DNA of 64,000 nt from Lentzea sp. NEAU-D7 (GTDB lineage Bacteria; Actinomycetota; Actinomycetes; Mycobacteriales; Pseudonocardiaceae), in assembly GCF_026242055.1 (NCBI RefSeq), contig NZ_JAPJDL010000027.1:1-64000 (forward strand), read 5' to 3'. Positions 8,026 through 16,329 of the stretch are shown here, in pieces; within the stretch, counting starts at the first letter, position 1; the number at the start of each line of letters is the position of its first letter. The notes beneath the pieces are model-generated. The model was given only the letters and a program-made list of their open reading frames with translations. It searched no databases and was not told the origin of the DNA. Both the position numbers and the translations under genes were made by a program.

Positions 8026-9282
8026 TCAGCCTTCCAGAACTCCGGGAACAACAATCACGTCGGCTTCGACCGGAATGTCCAGTGTCGGTCCGGCTCCGAA
8101 AGCGATGAACGCGACCGCCGCACCACGAGCGGCCAGGTCGAACGCGCCCTCGTGCCCGACCTCGGTGCCGGAGCGCAGCAGCGGGCGCACGGACTCGATC
8201 GCCTCGGGCGACCCGATCACGAACGCCGCACGCCGGATCTCCGCCTCCGCGCGAGGCGTGCGCTGCTCGGCCGGACCCGGCCCGAGCCCGACCAGCGCGA
8301 GCCGGCCGCGCGGCAGCACCCGCGCCGCGGCCACCGTCACGTTGTCCCGCTTGAACTTCTCGGCCGCCAGCTCGATCGGCCCGCCGAGCCCGACGCTGCG
8401 CGCGCCGCGCAACGCGGCCGCCTCCGCGACGCTCGCGGTGCCCATCGAGTTGCGCACCACCGAGCTCGGGTTCGGCACCCCGATCTCGGCGAGCTCGCCT
8501 GTCGGGAACGTCAGCAGCTCGGCCGTGTCGCCGTGCCAGAAACCCCAGTCCTCCACCGCGTCCACGATGCCGGGTTCGTCCGCCTTGACGTCCGCCGTCG
8601 CGAACGCCTTGATGGCACGCAGGTCCAGGCCGCCCTGAACGTCCAGCTCGGACAGTGCGGCACCCACGCTCGTGGCCGACGCACCGCGCGTCGACCCCAC
8701 TCCGACGACGAGCGTGCGCGGCACGATCCGCAGCACGTTCTCCTTCGCCGCGGCGGCCCGGTCGTCCACGACGATGACCCACGTCGCGTCCTCACCACCT
8801 GCCACGACGTTGGGCGGCAACGCGGGCAGCGGAAAGTTCAGCGGGTTGCGCAGCACGACCTTCTCGCCCGCCTCGATGGCGGCGGTGCAGGCCTCGACGT
8901 CGCCGACCGCGGTGGCGTCGAGCTGCTCGACCAGCTCGTCCAGCATCGAGTCGACCAGCGGACCGCTCGTCACCACGGCGGTGCGGTTCAGCACGTCGGC
9001 GACGTGGCGGGTGAACACGTCCGCGTCGCCGGCCAGCGCGACGACGAAGTGCTCGTCCACGCACACCACGGCGGGGTCGGATCGCTTGTCCCGCAACAGG
9101 GGCGCGACCAGCCGCACGGCGGAGCCCGCGTCCAGGAACAGCACGACGGCGCCCAGGCGGGGCCAGAGGCTGCGGACGGCGGGCTTGACCGGGCCGTCGG
9201 GGACGACGGCATCGGCTCCGAGCAGCCCGGCGAGGTCGGCGGCGTCACCGCGCTGCGCCGGGCCGGCGAACACTCCGATCAC
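8026..9282 (-). CDS. CbiG fused to a truncated CobJ domain (B12 operon, last gene)
   Basis: CbiG is cobalt-precorrin-5A hydrolase, the acetaldehyde-releasing step of corrin synthesis; in actinobacteria it is often fused to CobJ (precorrin-3B C17-methyltransferase). GTG at 9282 gives 418 aa with a 4-bp GTGA overlap with cobL. Residues 1-190 resemble CbiG N-terminal and middle regions (VRLVAPLLRDKRSDP), but the usual GGHxxGAN segment is replaced by AGDADVF (83-89). Residues 190-320 are the CbiG C-terminal domain (VVGVGSTRG, ADVKADEPG, VPNPSSVV). Residues 326-418 begin as a CobJ domain (VGLGPG) but stop right after VPGV (412-415). The GDxGVY catalytic segment and the whole second half, about 150 residues, are missing. 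The frame itself is intact. The enzyme is either non-functional or repurposed. Confidence 0.82.
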   Translation of the reverse strand: MIGVFAGPAQRGDAADLAGLLGADAVVPDGPVKPAVRSLWPRLGAVVLFLDAGSAVRLVAPLLRDKRSDPAVVCVDEHFVVALAGDADVFTRHVADVLNRTAVVTSGPLVDSMLDELVEQLDATAVGDVEACTAAIEAGEKVVLRNPLNFPLPALPPNVVAGGEDATWVIVVDDRAAAAKENVLRIVPRTLVVGVGSTRGASATSVGAALSELDVQGGLDLRAIKAFATADVKADEPGIVDAVEDWGFWHGDTAELLTFPTGELAEIGVPNPSSVVRNSMGTASVAEAAALRGARSVGLGGPIELAAEKFKRDNVTVAAARVLPRGRLALVGLGPGPAEQRTPRAEAEIRRAAFVIGSPEAIESVRPLLRSGTEVGHEGAFDLAARGAAVAFIAFGAGPTLDIPVEADVIVVPGVLEG

Positions 9283-10100
9283 TTCTTGCTTCCCCACAAC
9301 ACGGTCACCGGGACCGCCGGGGCGAATCCCGAGTCCAGCAGGCGCGAGGCCGTCCAGTGCACGCCCTCGACCTCGTACCCGGCGGCCTGCAACGCGTCGC
9401 GCGCGGGCACGATCTCGTCGACGCTCTCCGTCACGACCACGACCCGGCGCGCCGACACCGCCGCCGAGGCCTTGACCGCGCTCAGCTGACCACGGCCGAC
9501 GAACACCGAGTCCGGGCGCGGCAGCGAAGGCGCGTCCAGCTCGGACTCCTCGACGCGGACGTCGACGCCGTGCGCGGAGGCGTTCGCGATGATCCGCACG
9601 CACTCGACGGGGTCCGGCTCGACCGCGATCACGGCGGCACCCAGCCGGGCGCACTCCACACCGACCGCACCGGAACCCGCGAGCACGTCCCACACCAGCA
9701 CGCCGGGACGCGGGGCGAGGCGGGCCAGCACGAACGCGCGCACCTCGGCGCCGAGCACGTGGGCGCGGCTCGAGAAGGCGTCGTCCGGAAGTGCCCAGCC
9801 GTCGTTCGAACGGAGGAACTCGTTGTCCGCCAGGCACAACACGGCGTCCGGGGCGGTCCAGCGGCGCGTCACCGCGTCCCTCGGGTCGACGGCGACCAGC
9901 TCACCGGCGTCCTGCACCGTCAGCGTGCGGCGCCAGCCCGCGAGGCCGGCACCGATCTCGGCAGGCCCGATGCCCTCGGCGAGCCTGACGATCACGGCGG
10001 AGTGGGCGCGGCACACGTTCAGCGCGGGCCGCAGGCCGTCCTCGACGTCGACGACCTCGACGGGACGGCCCGCTGCCTCGCGCAGCTTCTCCAGCGACAT
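9279..10100 (-). CDS. Truncated CobL: partial CbiE plus CbiT-type methyltransferase domain
   Basis: CobL is precorrin-6Y C5,15-methyltransferase (decarboxylating), normally about 400 aa: a CbiE half (C5 methylation) and a CbiT half (C15 methylation, decarboxylation). Here only 273 aa remain. Residues 1-92 match just the second half of CbiE; its SAM-binding first half with the GDP loop is absent. Residues 93-273 are a Rossmann-type CbiT domain with WDVLAGSG at 137-144 (usually DVGAGSG) and VEPDP. The ATG overlaps the cobM stop by one base (TGATG), and a stop codon in the same frame lies immediately upstream at 10104-10106, so no longer product is encoded. The C15 activity might survive; the C5 activity should not. 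Confidence 0.8.
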   Translation of the reverse strand: MSLEKLREAAGRPVEVVDVEDGLRPALNVCRAHSAVIVRLAEGIGPAEIGAGLAGWRRTLTVQDAGELVAVDPRDAVTRRWTAPDAVLCLADNEFLRSNDGWALPDDAFSSRAHVLGAEVRAFVLARLAPRPGVLVWDVLAGSGAVGVECARLGAAVIAVEPDPVECVRIIANASAHGVDVRVEESELDAPSLPRPDSVFVGRGQLSAVKASAAVSARRVVVVTESVDEIVPARDALQAAGYEVEGVHWTASRLLDSGFAPAVPVTVLWGSKK

Positions 10101-11137
10101 CAGTCAGCAGACCGCTTGGGCTTGCGGGCCGGCTTCTTCCTCGGCGTGGACGTCGAGGCGTTGACCGTCGGCGGCTTCGGCTTCCCCGCCGCGACCACCG
10201 TCAGCTTCGGCTTCGGCGCCGGCTCCTCGGCGGGCTTGCGCACGGACTGCTGTATTTCCTCCACCGCCGTCCACGCCGGGTTCGGCTCGGCCGCGGGGGT
10301 GGTGGGCACGGCGGGAGCGGGAGCCGGGATCGGCTCGTCCGTGCGCGTCGCGATGCGCGAGGCGGCGCGGCGCGACCAGCGGGTGGGGCGGGCGGCGCGC
10401 AGCGGTTCGTCCGCCGAGCCCGTGGCCGTCGCCGAGACACGACGCGTGGGCGCCTTCACCGCGGCACCGACGAGGAACAACGTCGGGCGGTACAGCTTGT
10501 GCTGCTTCACGACCGACTCCAGCTCGGCGATCGTGGTGTGCACGACCAGCTCGTCGGCCTGGCTCACCTTGTACGCGACGACGACCGGCGTGGTCTCGGA
10601 GTACCCGCCCTGCAGCAGCTTCTCCACGAACTGGCCGGTGCGCGCGCCCGAGACCGTGGCGGCCATCGTGGTCTGCAGCGCGGCGAACTCGCTCACGAGC
10701 TCGCTGCTCTCCGGCGAGATCAGCACCGTGGACGACGCCTCGGTCTGCGTGAGCTCGCGGCCGATCTTGGCGGCCGCGGCGGCGACGACGGAGACGCCCG
10801 GCACGACCTCGACCTCGAGGCCGAGACGCACGCACAGGTCGTGCTGCTCCTGAACGCCACCACCGGTCGCGGCGTCCCCCGCGTGCAGGCGCACGACGAC
10901 CTGGCGCGCGGCGGCCGCACGGCGGTACACGTCCGTGATCTCCTCGGGCGTGACGCGCGAGAAGTCGACCAGCTCGGCGTCGGCGCGGGCGTGCTCGCGG
11001 ACGCACTCGGCGTCCACCGCGCTGGGTGCCCAGACGACCACGTCGGCTTCGGCGATGCGGCGAGCGCCTCGGAGGGTGATGAGGTCGGCGGCACCGGGAC
11101 CGGCGCCGACGAAGGAGACCCGACCGGTCGTCGTCAC
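10100..11137 (-). CDS. CobM/CbiF-like precorrin-4 C11-methyltransferase, divergent, with Lys/Pro-rich tail
   Basis: CobM methylates C11 of precorrin-4 using SAM. The N-terminal 230 residues are clearly of this family: VGAGPGAADLIT, VVRLH, VPGVS, and a VVVAYK-like segment. The catalytic loop, normally HSGDP followed by (S/A)-hydrophobic-(Y/W)-G, reads HAGDAATGGG (85-94), so the Pro and aromatic residue are lost. The usual ELT(I/V)P segment reads ELTQT. The conserved C-terminus is replaced by a 115-residue low-complexity tail (231-345) rich in Ala, Pro, Lys and Arg, ending KKPARKPKRSAD. GTG at 11137 has GGAG at good spacing. It is probably impaired as a methyltransferase; the basic tail could bind nucleic acid or simply be drift. 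Confidence 0.8.
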   Translation of the reverse strand: MTTTGRVSFVGAGPGAADLITLRGARRIAEADVVVWAPSAVDAECVREHARADAELVDFSRVTPEEITDVYRRAAAARQVVVRLHAGDAATGGGVQEQHDLCVRLGLEVEVVPGVSVVAAAAAKIGRELTQTEASSTVLISPESSELVSEFAALQTTMAATVSGARTGQFVEKLLQGGYSETTPVVVAYKVSQADELVVHTTIAELESVVKQHKLYRPTLFLVGAAVKAPTRRVSATATGSADEPLRAARPTRWSRRAASRIATRTDEPIPAPAPAVPTTPAAEPNPAWTAVEEIQQSVRKPAEEPAPKPKLTVVAAGKPKPPTVNASTSTPRKKPARKPKRSAD

Positions 11138-11167
11138 GACAGCTCCACAGGGGGTTTGGGAAGAGGC

Positions 11168-12544
11168 TTAAGCGATGACCGTACCGTCTGCCACTCCGGC
11201 CACGAACGGGTGGCAGGCCCGCACGAAACGGGCTACGGCCTCCGGATCACCGGCCGGGTGCGTGTGGAGGTACGACGCGTGCACGCCGCCCGCCACGAAG
11301 CCCTCGGCGACCGGCCGCGAGTCGACTCCGCGCCAGTGCCACGCGGGCGGGACGGAGTGCGGTGTGGACAGCTGCGTGCGGTGGAACTCGTGCCCGGTCA
11401 CGCGGCTGCCCGGCGGGTGCAGCGGCGAACCCGTGGACGCCACCGCGTCACGGTACCCCAGCGTCAGCTTCGGCGTCATGAACCCGTCGGCGTCGAGCAC
11501 GCCGCACATCGGGTGTCCGTCGAGCGACCTCGCGAGGTACAGCAACCCTCCGCACTCGGCGTGGACCGGCGCACCCGATCGAGCGAACCGCGCCACCGCG
11601 TCGCGCAGCTTCACGTTGGCCGACAGCGCTTCCGCGTGCTGCTCGGGAAAACCGCCGGGCAGGACGAGTCCCGCCGTGCCCTCCGGGAGATCTTCGTCGT
11701 GCAGCGGGTCGAGCACGGCCACGGCCGCGCCCGCCGCCTTCAGCACCTCCACGTGCTCGGCGTAGCCGAAGGTGAAGGCCGCTCCCCCGGCGACCGCGAT
11801 CACCGGTTCGTCCTCGACGCGCTCGACCCGGGGTTCCCACGCGGAGACCGCCATCGTGGGCACCGACGACGCCAGCCTGCGCACCGCGTCGAGATCGACG
11901 TGCTTGGCCACCGCGGCGGCGATCGCGTCCACCGCGGCCACGGCCTCCGGGCCGTGCTCCGCCGCCGTCACGAGCCCCAGGTGCCGTGAGGGCAAGGAGA
12001 ACTGCGGATCGCGCGGCAGCACGCCGAGCACGTCGAGGCCGACCTCGTCGCACGCGGACCGGAGCACCTGCTCGTGCCGTTCCGACCCGACCTGGTTGAG
12101 GATCACGCCGCCGAGCCGGACCGTCGGGTCGTAGCCGCGGAACCCGTGCAACAGCGCGGCGAGCGACCGGCTCTGCCCGCGGGCGTCCACGACGAACAGC
12201 ACCGGTGCGTTGATCAGCTTGGCGACGTGCGCGGTGGAGCCGATGCCCGCGGTGTCGATGCGGCCGTCGAACAGCCCCATCACGCCCTCGACCACGGCGA
12301 TGTCGCAGCCCTTCGAGCCGTGCGCGAACAGGCCGGGGATGCGGTGCTCACCGACCATGACCGGGTCGAGGTTGCGGCCCGGTCTCCCGGTCGCCAGCGA
12401 GTGGTAGCCGGGGTCGATGTAGTCGGGCCCCACCTTGAACGGCGCGACCCGCGACCCGGCCGCGCGCAACGCGGCCATCAGCCCCGTCGCGACCGTGGTC
12501 TTGCCGCTGCCCGAGGCCGGGGCCGCGACGACCAGCCTGGTCAC
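11168..12544 (-). CDS. cobB: Cobyrinate a,c-diamide synthase
   Basis: ATP- and glutamine-dependent amidation of the a and c side chains of cobyrinic acid (or hydrogenobyrinic acid). The 458-aa protein has the N-terminal P-loop ASGSGKTT (residues 10-17), then VGPDYIDPGYH and EGVMGLFDG typical of CobB/CbiA, and a C-terminal class I glutamine amidotransferase domain with the nucleophile in HAECGGLLYL. The start is GTG at 12544, giving a GTGA overlap with cobO; a GTG three bases upstream is an alternative. Unlike the three genes downstream, every expected motif is present. Confidence 0.94.
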   Translation of the reverse strand: MTRLVVAAPASGSGKTTVATGLMAALRAAGSRVAPFKVGPDYIDPGYHSLATGRPGRNLDPVMVGEHRIPGLFAHGSKGCDIAVVEGVMGLFDGRIDTAGIGSTAHVAKLINAPVLFVVDARGQSRSLAALLHGFRGYDPTVRLGGVILNQVGSERHEQVLRSACDEVGLDVLGVLPRDPQFSLPSRHLGLVTAAEHGPEAVAAVDAIAAAVAKHVDLDAVRRLASSVPTMAVSAWEPRVERVEDEPVIAVAGGAAFTFGYAEHVEVLKAAGAAVAVLDPLHDEDLPEGTAGLVLPGGFPEQHAEALSANVKLRDAVARFARSGAPVHAECGGLLYLARSLDGHPMCGVLDADGFMTPKLTLGYRDAVASTGSPLHPPGSRVTGHEFHRTQLSTPHSVPPAWHWRGVDSRPVAEGFVAGGVHASYLHTHPAGDPEAVARFVRACHPFVAGVADGTVIA

Positions 12545-13155
12545 CACTCGATCCCCCGCTGGCCCTTCTGCCCGGCGTCCATCGGGTGCTTGACCTTGGT
12601 CATCTCCACCACGAGGTCGGCGGCGTCGACCAGCTTCTGCGGCGCGTACCGGCCGGTGATGACGACGTGCTGGTGCCCTGGGCGGTTCGTCAGCGTCTCC
12701 ACGACCTCGTCGACGTCGATCCAGCCCCAGTGCAGCGGGTAGGTGAACTCGTCGAGCACGTAGAAGCCGTGGCGTTCGGCGTTGATCCTGCGCTGGATCT
12801 CGTGCCAGCCCTCGAGCGCGGCCGTGGCGTGGTCGTCCTCGGTGCCCTGCTTGCGGGTCCAGGACCAGCCCTCGCCCATCTTGTGCCACTCGACGGCGCC
12901 GCCCTCGCCGGTCTCGTCGTGCAGCCGGCCGAGCGCCTTGAACGCGGACTCCTCGCCCACCTTCCACTTGGCGGACTTCACGAACTGGAACACGCCGATG
13001 TCCCAGCCCTGGTTCCAGCCGCGCAACGCCATGCCGAAGGCCGACGTCGACTTCCCCTTCATCTCACCGGTGTGCAGCATCAGCAACGGCCTGTTCCGGC
13101 GCTGGCGCGTGGTCAGGCCGTCCTTCGGCACCTCGGTGGGTTGTCCTTGAGGCAC
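12541..13155 (-). CDS. cobO: Cob(I)alamin/cob(I)yrinate a,c-diamide adenosyltransferase
   Basis: Transfers adenosyl from ATP to Co(I) corrinoids (CobO/BtuR type), used in both de novo synthesis and salvage. The Walker A region reads HTGEMKGKSTSAFG; WNQGWDIGVFQF, MGEGWSW, VLDEFTYPLHWGW and the ending AGQKGQRGIEW follow the family closely. The start is GTG at 13155 (204 aa), with AGGAG about 9 nt upstream; the ATG at 13236 would add an unsupported 27-residue extension. It overlaps cobB by 4 bp. All catalytic motifs look intact. Confidence 0.95.
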   Translation of the reverse strand: MPQGQPTEVPKDGLTTRQRRNRPLLMLHTGEMKGKSTSAFGMALRGWNQGWDIGVFQFVKSAKWKVGEESAFKALGRLHDETGEGGAVEWHKMGEGWSWTRKQGTEDDHATAALEGWHEIQRRINAERHGFYVLDEFTYPLHWGWIDVDEVVETLTNRPGHQHVVITGRYAPQKLVDAADLVVEMTKVKHPMDAGQKGQRGIEW

Positions 13156-13232
13156 TGGGTTCTCCTTGCTCGTGGGTCGCTGCTCCGCAGACTCCGGTGA
13201 GTTCGCCGGGAAGCTGGTCGTCCGGCGCGAAC

Positions 13233-15155
13233 TCACGCGGCCCGGACGACGCCGGCGAGGTGGTCGGCGCTGAGCTGGTCGAGCTGGACGCAGGTGCCCC
13301 GCAGCGCGTCGGCGATCTTCTGGGCGAGGCCGAGGCGGACGTGGCCCTGTTCGCAGTCCACGACCACGACAGCGGTCTTCTCGAGCAGTCCGGCGGCCTT
13401 CAACGCGTCCTTCGTCGGGTCGCCGCCCAGGCCGGACGACGTCGCGCGGCCGTCCGTCAGCAGCACCACGAGCGGGCGCTTGCGCGGGTCGCGCATCCGT
13501 TCGACCTCCAGGACGCGGTGGGCCTTCAGCAGGCCGTCGGCGAGCGGCGTCCGGCCGCCGGTGCGCATCTTCTTCAGGCGCGTGGCCGCCGCGTCGACCG
13601 ACGTCGTCGGGGGCAGCGCGAGCTCGGCCTGGCTGCCGCGGAACGTCACCACGCCGACCTTGTCCCGGCGCTGGTAGGCGTCGCGCAGCAGCGAGATCAC
13701 CGCGCCGCTGACGGCCGACATCCGCTTCTGCGCGGCCATCGAGCCGGAGGCGTCGACGACGAAGAGGACGAGGTTCGACTCCTTGCCCTCCCGGACGGCC
13801 TTGCGCAGGTCGGCGGCGGTGAGCAGCAGTCCGGGACCGCTGCGCCCCCGCTCCGCCTGGTGGGGTGCCGCGTTCGTGAGCGTGTCGACCAGGTGCAGGC
13901 CGCTGCCGTCCACCTTGGACGAACGGACGATCCGGCCGGTGCGGGCGCGGGCCCGGGAACGCTTGCCGGGCGCGCCTTCGCCGACTCCGGGGACCTCCAG
14001 CAGCCGCGCCTTGAACGCGGGCGCGGGCTCCGGTGCCGGACGGTCCTGGGGCGCGTTCCCGTTGCCCTTGGGGCCTTCCTGCGGTTCGGGCAGCTCACCA
14101 CCGCCGGGACCGTCGTCGTCCGGGCCTTCGTCGTCCGGGCCTTCGTCGTCCGGTTCCCCGGCGTGCTCGGCCGCCTCGCGCATCGCGTCCTCGAGCTGCT
14201 GCTCCTCGATGCCGGGCTCGTCGAACGGGTCGCGGCGGCGCCGGTGCGGCAGGGCGAGCCTGACCGCCGCCTCGACGTCCTGCTCCTCGACCTCGGTCGC
14301 GCCCCGCCAGGCCGCGTGGGCGGTGGCGGTACGGGCGACGACGAGGTCCGCGCGCATGCCGTCGACCTCGAAAGCCGCGCAGACGGCGGCGATGCGGCGC
14401 ACCTCACCGTCCGGAAGGGACACGTGGGGCAGCCTGGTGCGCGCGTCGATGATCTGCTGCTTGAGCGCGGCGTCGTGGTCCGACCAGACGGCGGCGAACT
14501 CCCCGGGGCTGTTCTCGTAGCCGAGCCGGCGCTTGATCACCTCGTAGCGCGTGGAGACGTCCCGCGACGCCTTGACGGCCACCGTGAGCCCGAACCGGTC
14601 GAGCAGCTGCGGCCGCAGCTCGCCCTCCTCCGGGTTCATGGTGCCCACCAGCAGGAACTGCGACGGGTGCGAGACCGAGACGCCCTCGCGCTCGACGTGC
14701 GCGCGACCCATCGCGGCGGCGTCGAGCAGCAGGTCGACCAGGTGGTCGTGCAGCAGGTTGACCTCGTCGACGTAGAGCACGCCGCGGTGCGCCGCGGCCA
14801 GCAGGCCGGGCTGGAACGCCCGCACGCCCTCGGTCAGGGCCTTCTCCAGGTCGAGCGAGCCGACCAGCCGGTCCTCGGTGGCGCCGACGGGCAGTTCCAC
14901 GAGCCGGGCCGGGCGCCGTTCGACACCGTCGTGCGGCGCGTCGGGGCAGTCGGTGGTGCCCGGCGCGCAGCCGAAGCGGCAGCCCCGGGACACGTCGAGC
15001 TCGGGCAGCAACGCGGCGAGGGCGCGCACGATCGTCGACTTCGCCGTGCCCTTCTCACCGCGGACGAGCACGCCGCCGATGGCGGGGTGCACCGCGTTCA
15101 GCAGCAGGGCGAGCCGGAGGTCGTCATGGCCGACGACAGCCGAAAAGGGGTACAT
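13233..15155 (-). CDS. BchI/BchD-like AAA+ plus VWA chelatase protein (putative cobaltochelatase subunit)
   Basis: A 640-aa fusion of a magnesium-chelatase subunit I-like AAA+ ATPase and a subunit D-like von Willebrand A domain, thought to drive CobN-dependent cobalt insertion in actinobacteria. Walker A is [23 protein letters not shown] is the Walker B/sensor region. An acidic linker of DDEGP repeats follows (about residues 345-370), then the VWA domain with the MIDAS motif DASGSM. ATG at 15155 follows a GGAAGGA. It is the first gene after the cobalamin riboswitch and precedes cobO by 77 bp. The large CobN subunit is not in this window. Confidence 0.9.
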   Translation of the reverse strand: MYPFSAVVGHDDLRLALLLNAVHPAIGGVLVRGEKGTAKSTIVRALAALLPELDVSRGCRFGCAPGTTDCPDAPHDGVERRPARLVELPVGATEDRLVGSLDLEKALTEGVRAFQPGLLAAAHRGVLYVDEVNLLHDHLVDLLLDAAAMGRAHVEREGVSVSHPSQFLLVGTMNPEEGELRPQLLDRFGLTVAVKASRDVSTRYEVIKRRLGYENSPGEFAAVWSDHDAALKQQIIDARTRLPHVSLPDGEVRRIAAVCAAFEVDGMRADLVVARTATAHAAWRGATEVEEQDVEAAVRLALPHRRRRDPFDEPGIEEQQLEDAMREAAEHAGEPDDEGPDDEGPDDDGPGGGELPEPQEGPKGNGNAPQDRPAPEPAPAFKARLLEVPGVGEGAPGKRSRARARTGRIVRSSKVDGSGLHLVDTLTNAAPHQAERGRSGPGLLLTAADLRKAVREGKESNLVLFVVDASGSMAAQKRMSAVSGAVISLLRDAYQRRDKVGVVTFRGSQAELALPPTTSVDAAATRLKKMRTGGRTPLADGLLKAHRVLEVERMRDPRKRPLVVLLTDGRATSSGLGGDPTKDALKAAGLLEKTAVVVVDCEQGHVRLGLAQKIADALRGTCVQLDQLSADHLAGVVRAA

Positions 15156-15184
15156 GCTCGGCGAAGTCCTTCCTCGGGTGTCCA

Positions 15185-15340
15185 CGCCCGCGGTCGGTGA
15201 TCAAGAGGGGAACGAGTTCCTGACTCCCGGTTCTCTCACTACCGGTCACAGTCGCGGGACGGCGCCGGATTCGCACCGGCTTCCTCGCACTCCCCTCACA
15301 GCCCCGGCATCGTCGCACTTCGCACCGCCAGGTCCAACAG
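15185..15340 (-). promoter_or_regulatory. Cobalamin (AdoCbl) riboswitch
   Basis: On the minus strand this leader contains the conserved cobalamin-riboswitch core: GGAAGCCGGTGCGAATCCGGC, then GTCCCGCGACTGTGACCGG, then the B12 box region GGGAGTCAGGAACTC. It also has the 5' GGTGC element further upstream near 15315-15325. The leader sits 30 to 185 nt before the chelatase-like gene and should repress the chelatase-cobO-cobB-cobM-cobL-cbiG operon when adenosylcobalamin is plentiful. The outer boundaries are approximate; the core identification is firm. Confidence 0.95.
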
Positions 15341-15359
15341 CCAGGTGAGCGACGTCGCC

Positions 15360-16319
15360 CTAGATCAAGCTCTGGAACTCCGCCCAGGCCTGCCGCACCT
15401 CGTCCGCCGTCCACTCCAGGGCGGGCTCGGCGATGGTGATCTCGCTCTTCGCGAGCGTCCCCTCCCGCCAGAAGTTGCCGAGGAACTCACCGCTCACCTC
15501 GGTCAGCCGCCGCGGGTCGCCGGGCAGGTGCAGCGCGAACTGGTGGGTGTGCGGCTCGGGCAGCCCCATGGCCGACGCCACGACCTTGGCGTGCTCGACG
15601 TACGTGCCGAGCCTTGGCAGCACGGTGTCCAGGCCGTGCAACGCGGACAGCGCCGCCGGCCACTGCTGGAACAGCATGCCGCCGTACCGGTGCCGCCACA
15701 CCCGTGCCTGGTCGACGAAGTCCTGGGTGCCGGCGAGCGCGGCGCCGGAGATGCCTTCGAGGGACTTGTAGAACGACACGTAGACCGAGTCGAACAGGCC
15801 CGCGATCTCCGGCAGCGGCTTGCCCAGGCCGAAGGTGCTCTCCCACAGCCGAGCGCCGTCGAGGTGCACGACCGCGTCCCGTTCACGGGCGGCTTCGACG
15901 AGCGAGGTCAGCTCGTCGAAGGAAGGCAGGACGAACCCGGCCTCGCGGTCCGGCACCTCCAGCAGCAGCGTCCCGTACGGCTCAGGGCAGGTCGCGACCT
16001 CCGAGTTCGGCACCTTGATCGGCCGCAGGCCGGACAGCACGGTGAGCGCGTCGTCCTCGTGGTTGAGCTGGTGGGCCCGCGGGTGCATCGCCACGATCGG
16101 GTTCTGCGTGCGGTCCGCCCAGCACTTGAGGGCGATCTGCTGCGCCATGGTCCCCGTCGGCACGAACAGCGCGGCCTCGGTGCCCAGCAGCTGCGCGACC
16201 CGCGTCTCCAGCGCGCCCACCGGGCCGCCGTCGCCGTAGCGGTCGGGGTCGACGTCCGGCACCGGGCCGAGCCTCTCCAGGAGCGTCTTCTTGCGGGTTC
16301 CGGAGAGCTGTCGGTTCAT
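15360..16319 (-). CDS. Low-specificity threonine aldolase / beta-eliminating lyase family
   Basis: PLP-dependent fold-type I enzyme of the threonine aldolase family, which cleaves L-threonine or allo-threonine to glycine and acetaldehyde. Seen in the sequence: YGDGGPVGALE near the N-terminus, VPTGTMAQQ, the PLP-contacting HLDGARLW, and the Schiff-base lysine in SVYVSFYKSLEG. At about 319 aa it is slightly shorter than usual (330-360). Its 5' end lies 10 bp from the end of the tetR-like gene on the same strand, so the two could be co-transcribed. The cobalamin riboswitch lies just downstream of its stop and belongs to the next operon. Confidence 0.88.
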   Translation of the reverse strand: MNRQLSGTRKKTLLERLGPVPDVDPDRYGDGGPVGALETRVAQLLGTEAALFVPTGTMAQQIALKCWADRTQNPIVAMHPRAHQLNHEDDALTVLSGLRPIKVPNSEVATCPEPYGTLLLEVPDREAGFVLPSFDELTSLVEAARERDAVVHLDGARLWESTFGLGKPLPEIAGLFDSVYVSFYKSLEGISGAALAGTQDFVDQARVWRHRYGGMLFQQWPAALSALHGLDTVLPRLGTYVEHAKVVASAMGLPEPHTHQFALHLPGDPRRLTEVSGEFLGNFWREGTLAKSEITIAEPALEWTADEVRQAWAEFQSLI

Positions 16320-16329
16320 CACACCGGCA

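Noticed and set aside
9283-9837. N-terminal extension of the cbiG frame upstream of 9282
   Set aside because: The extra 185 codons are Arg/Gly-rich, lie antisense or out of frame within cobL, and the GTGA overlap plus the VIGVFAG start match CbiG proteins.
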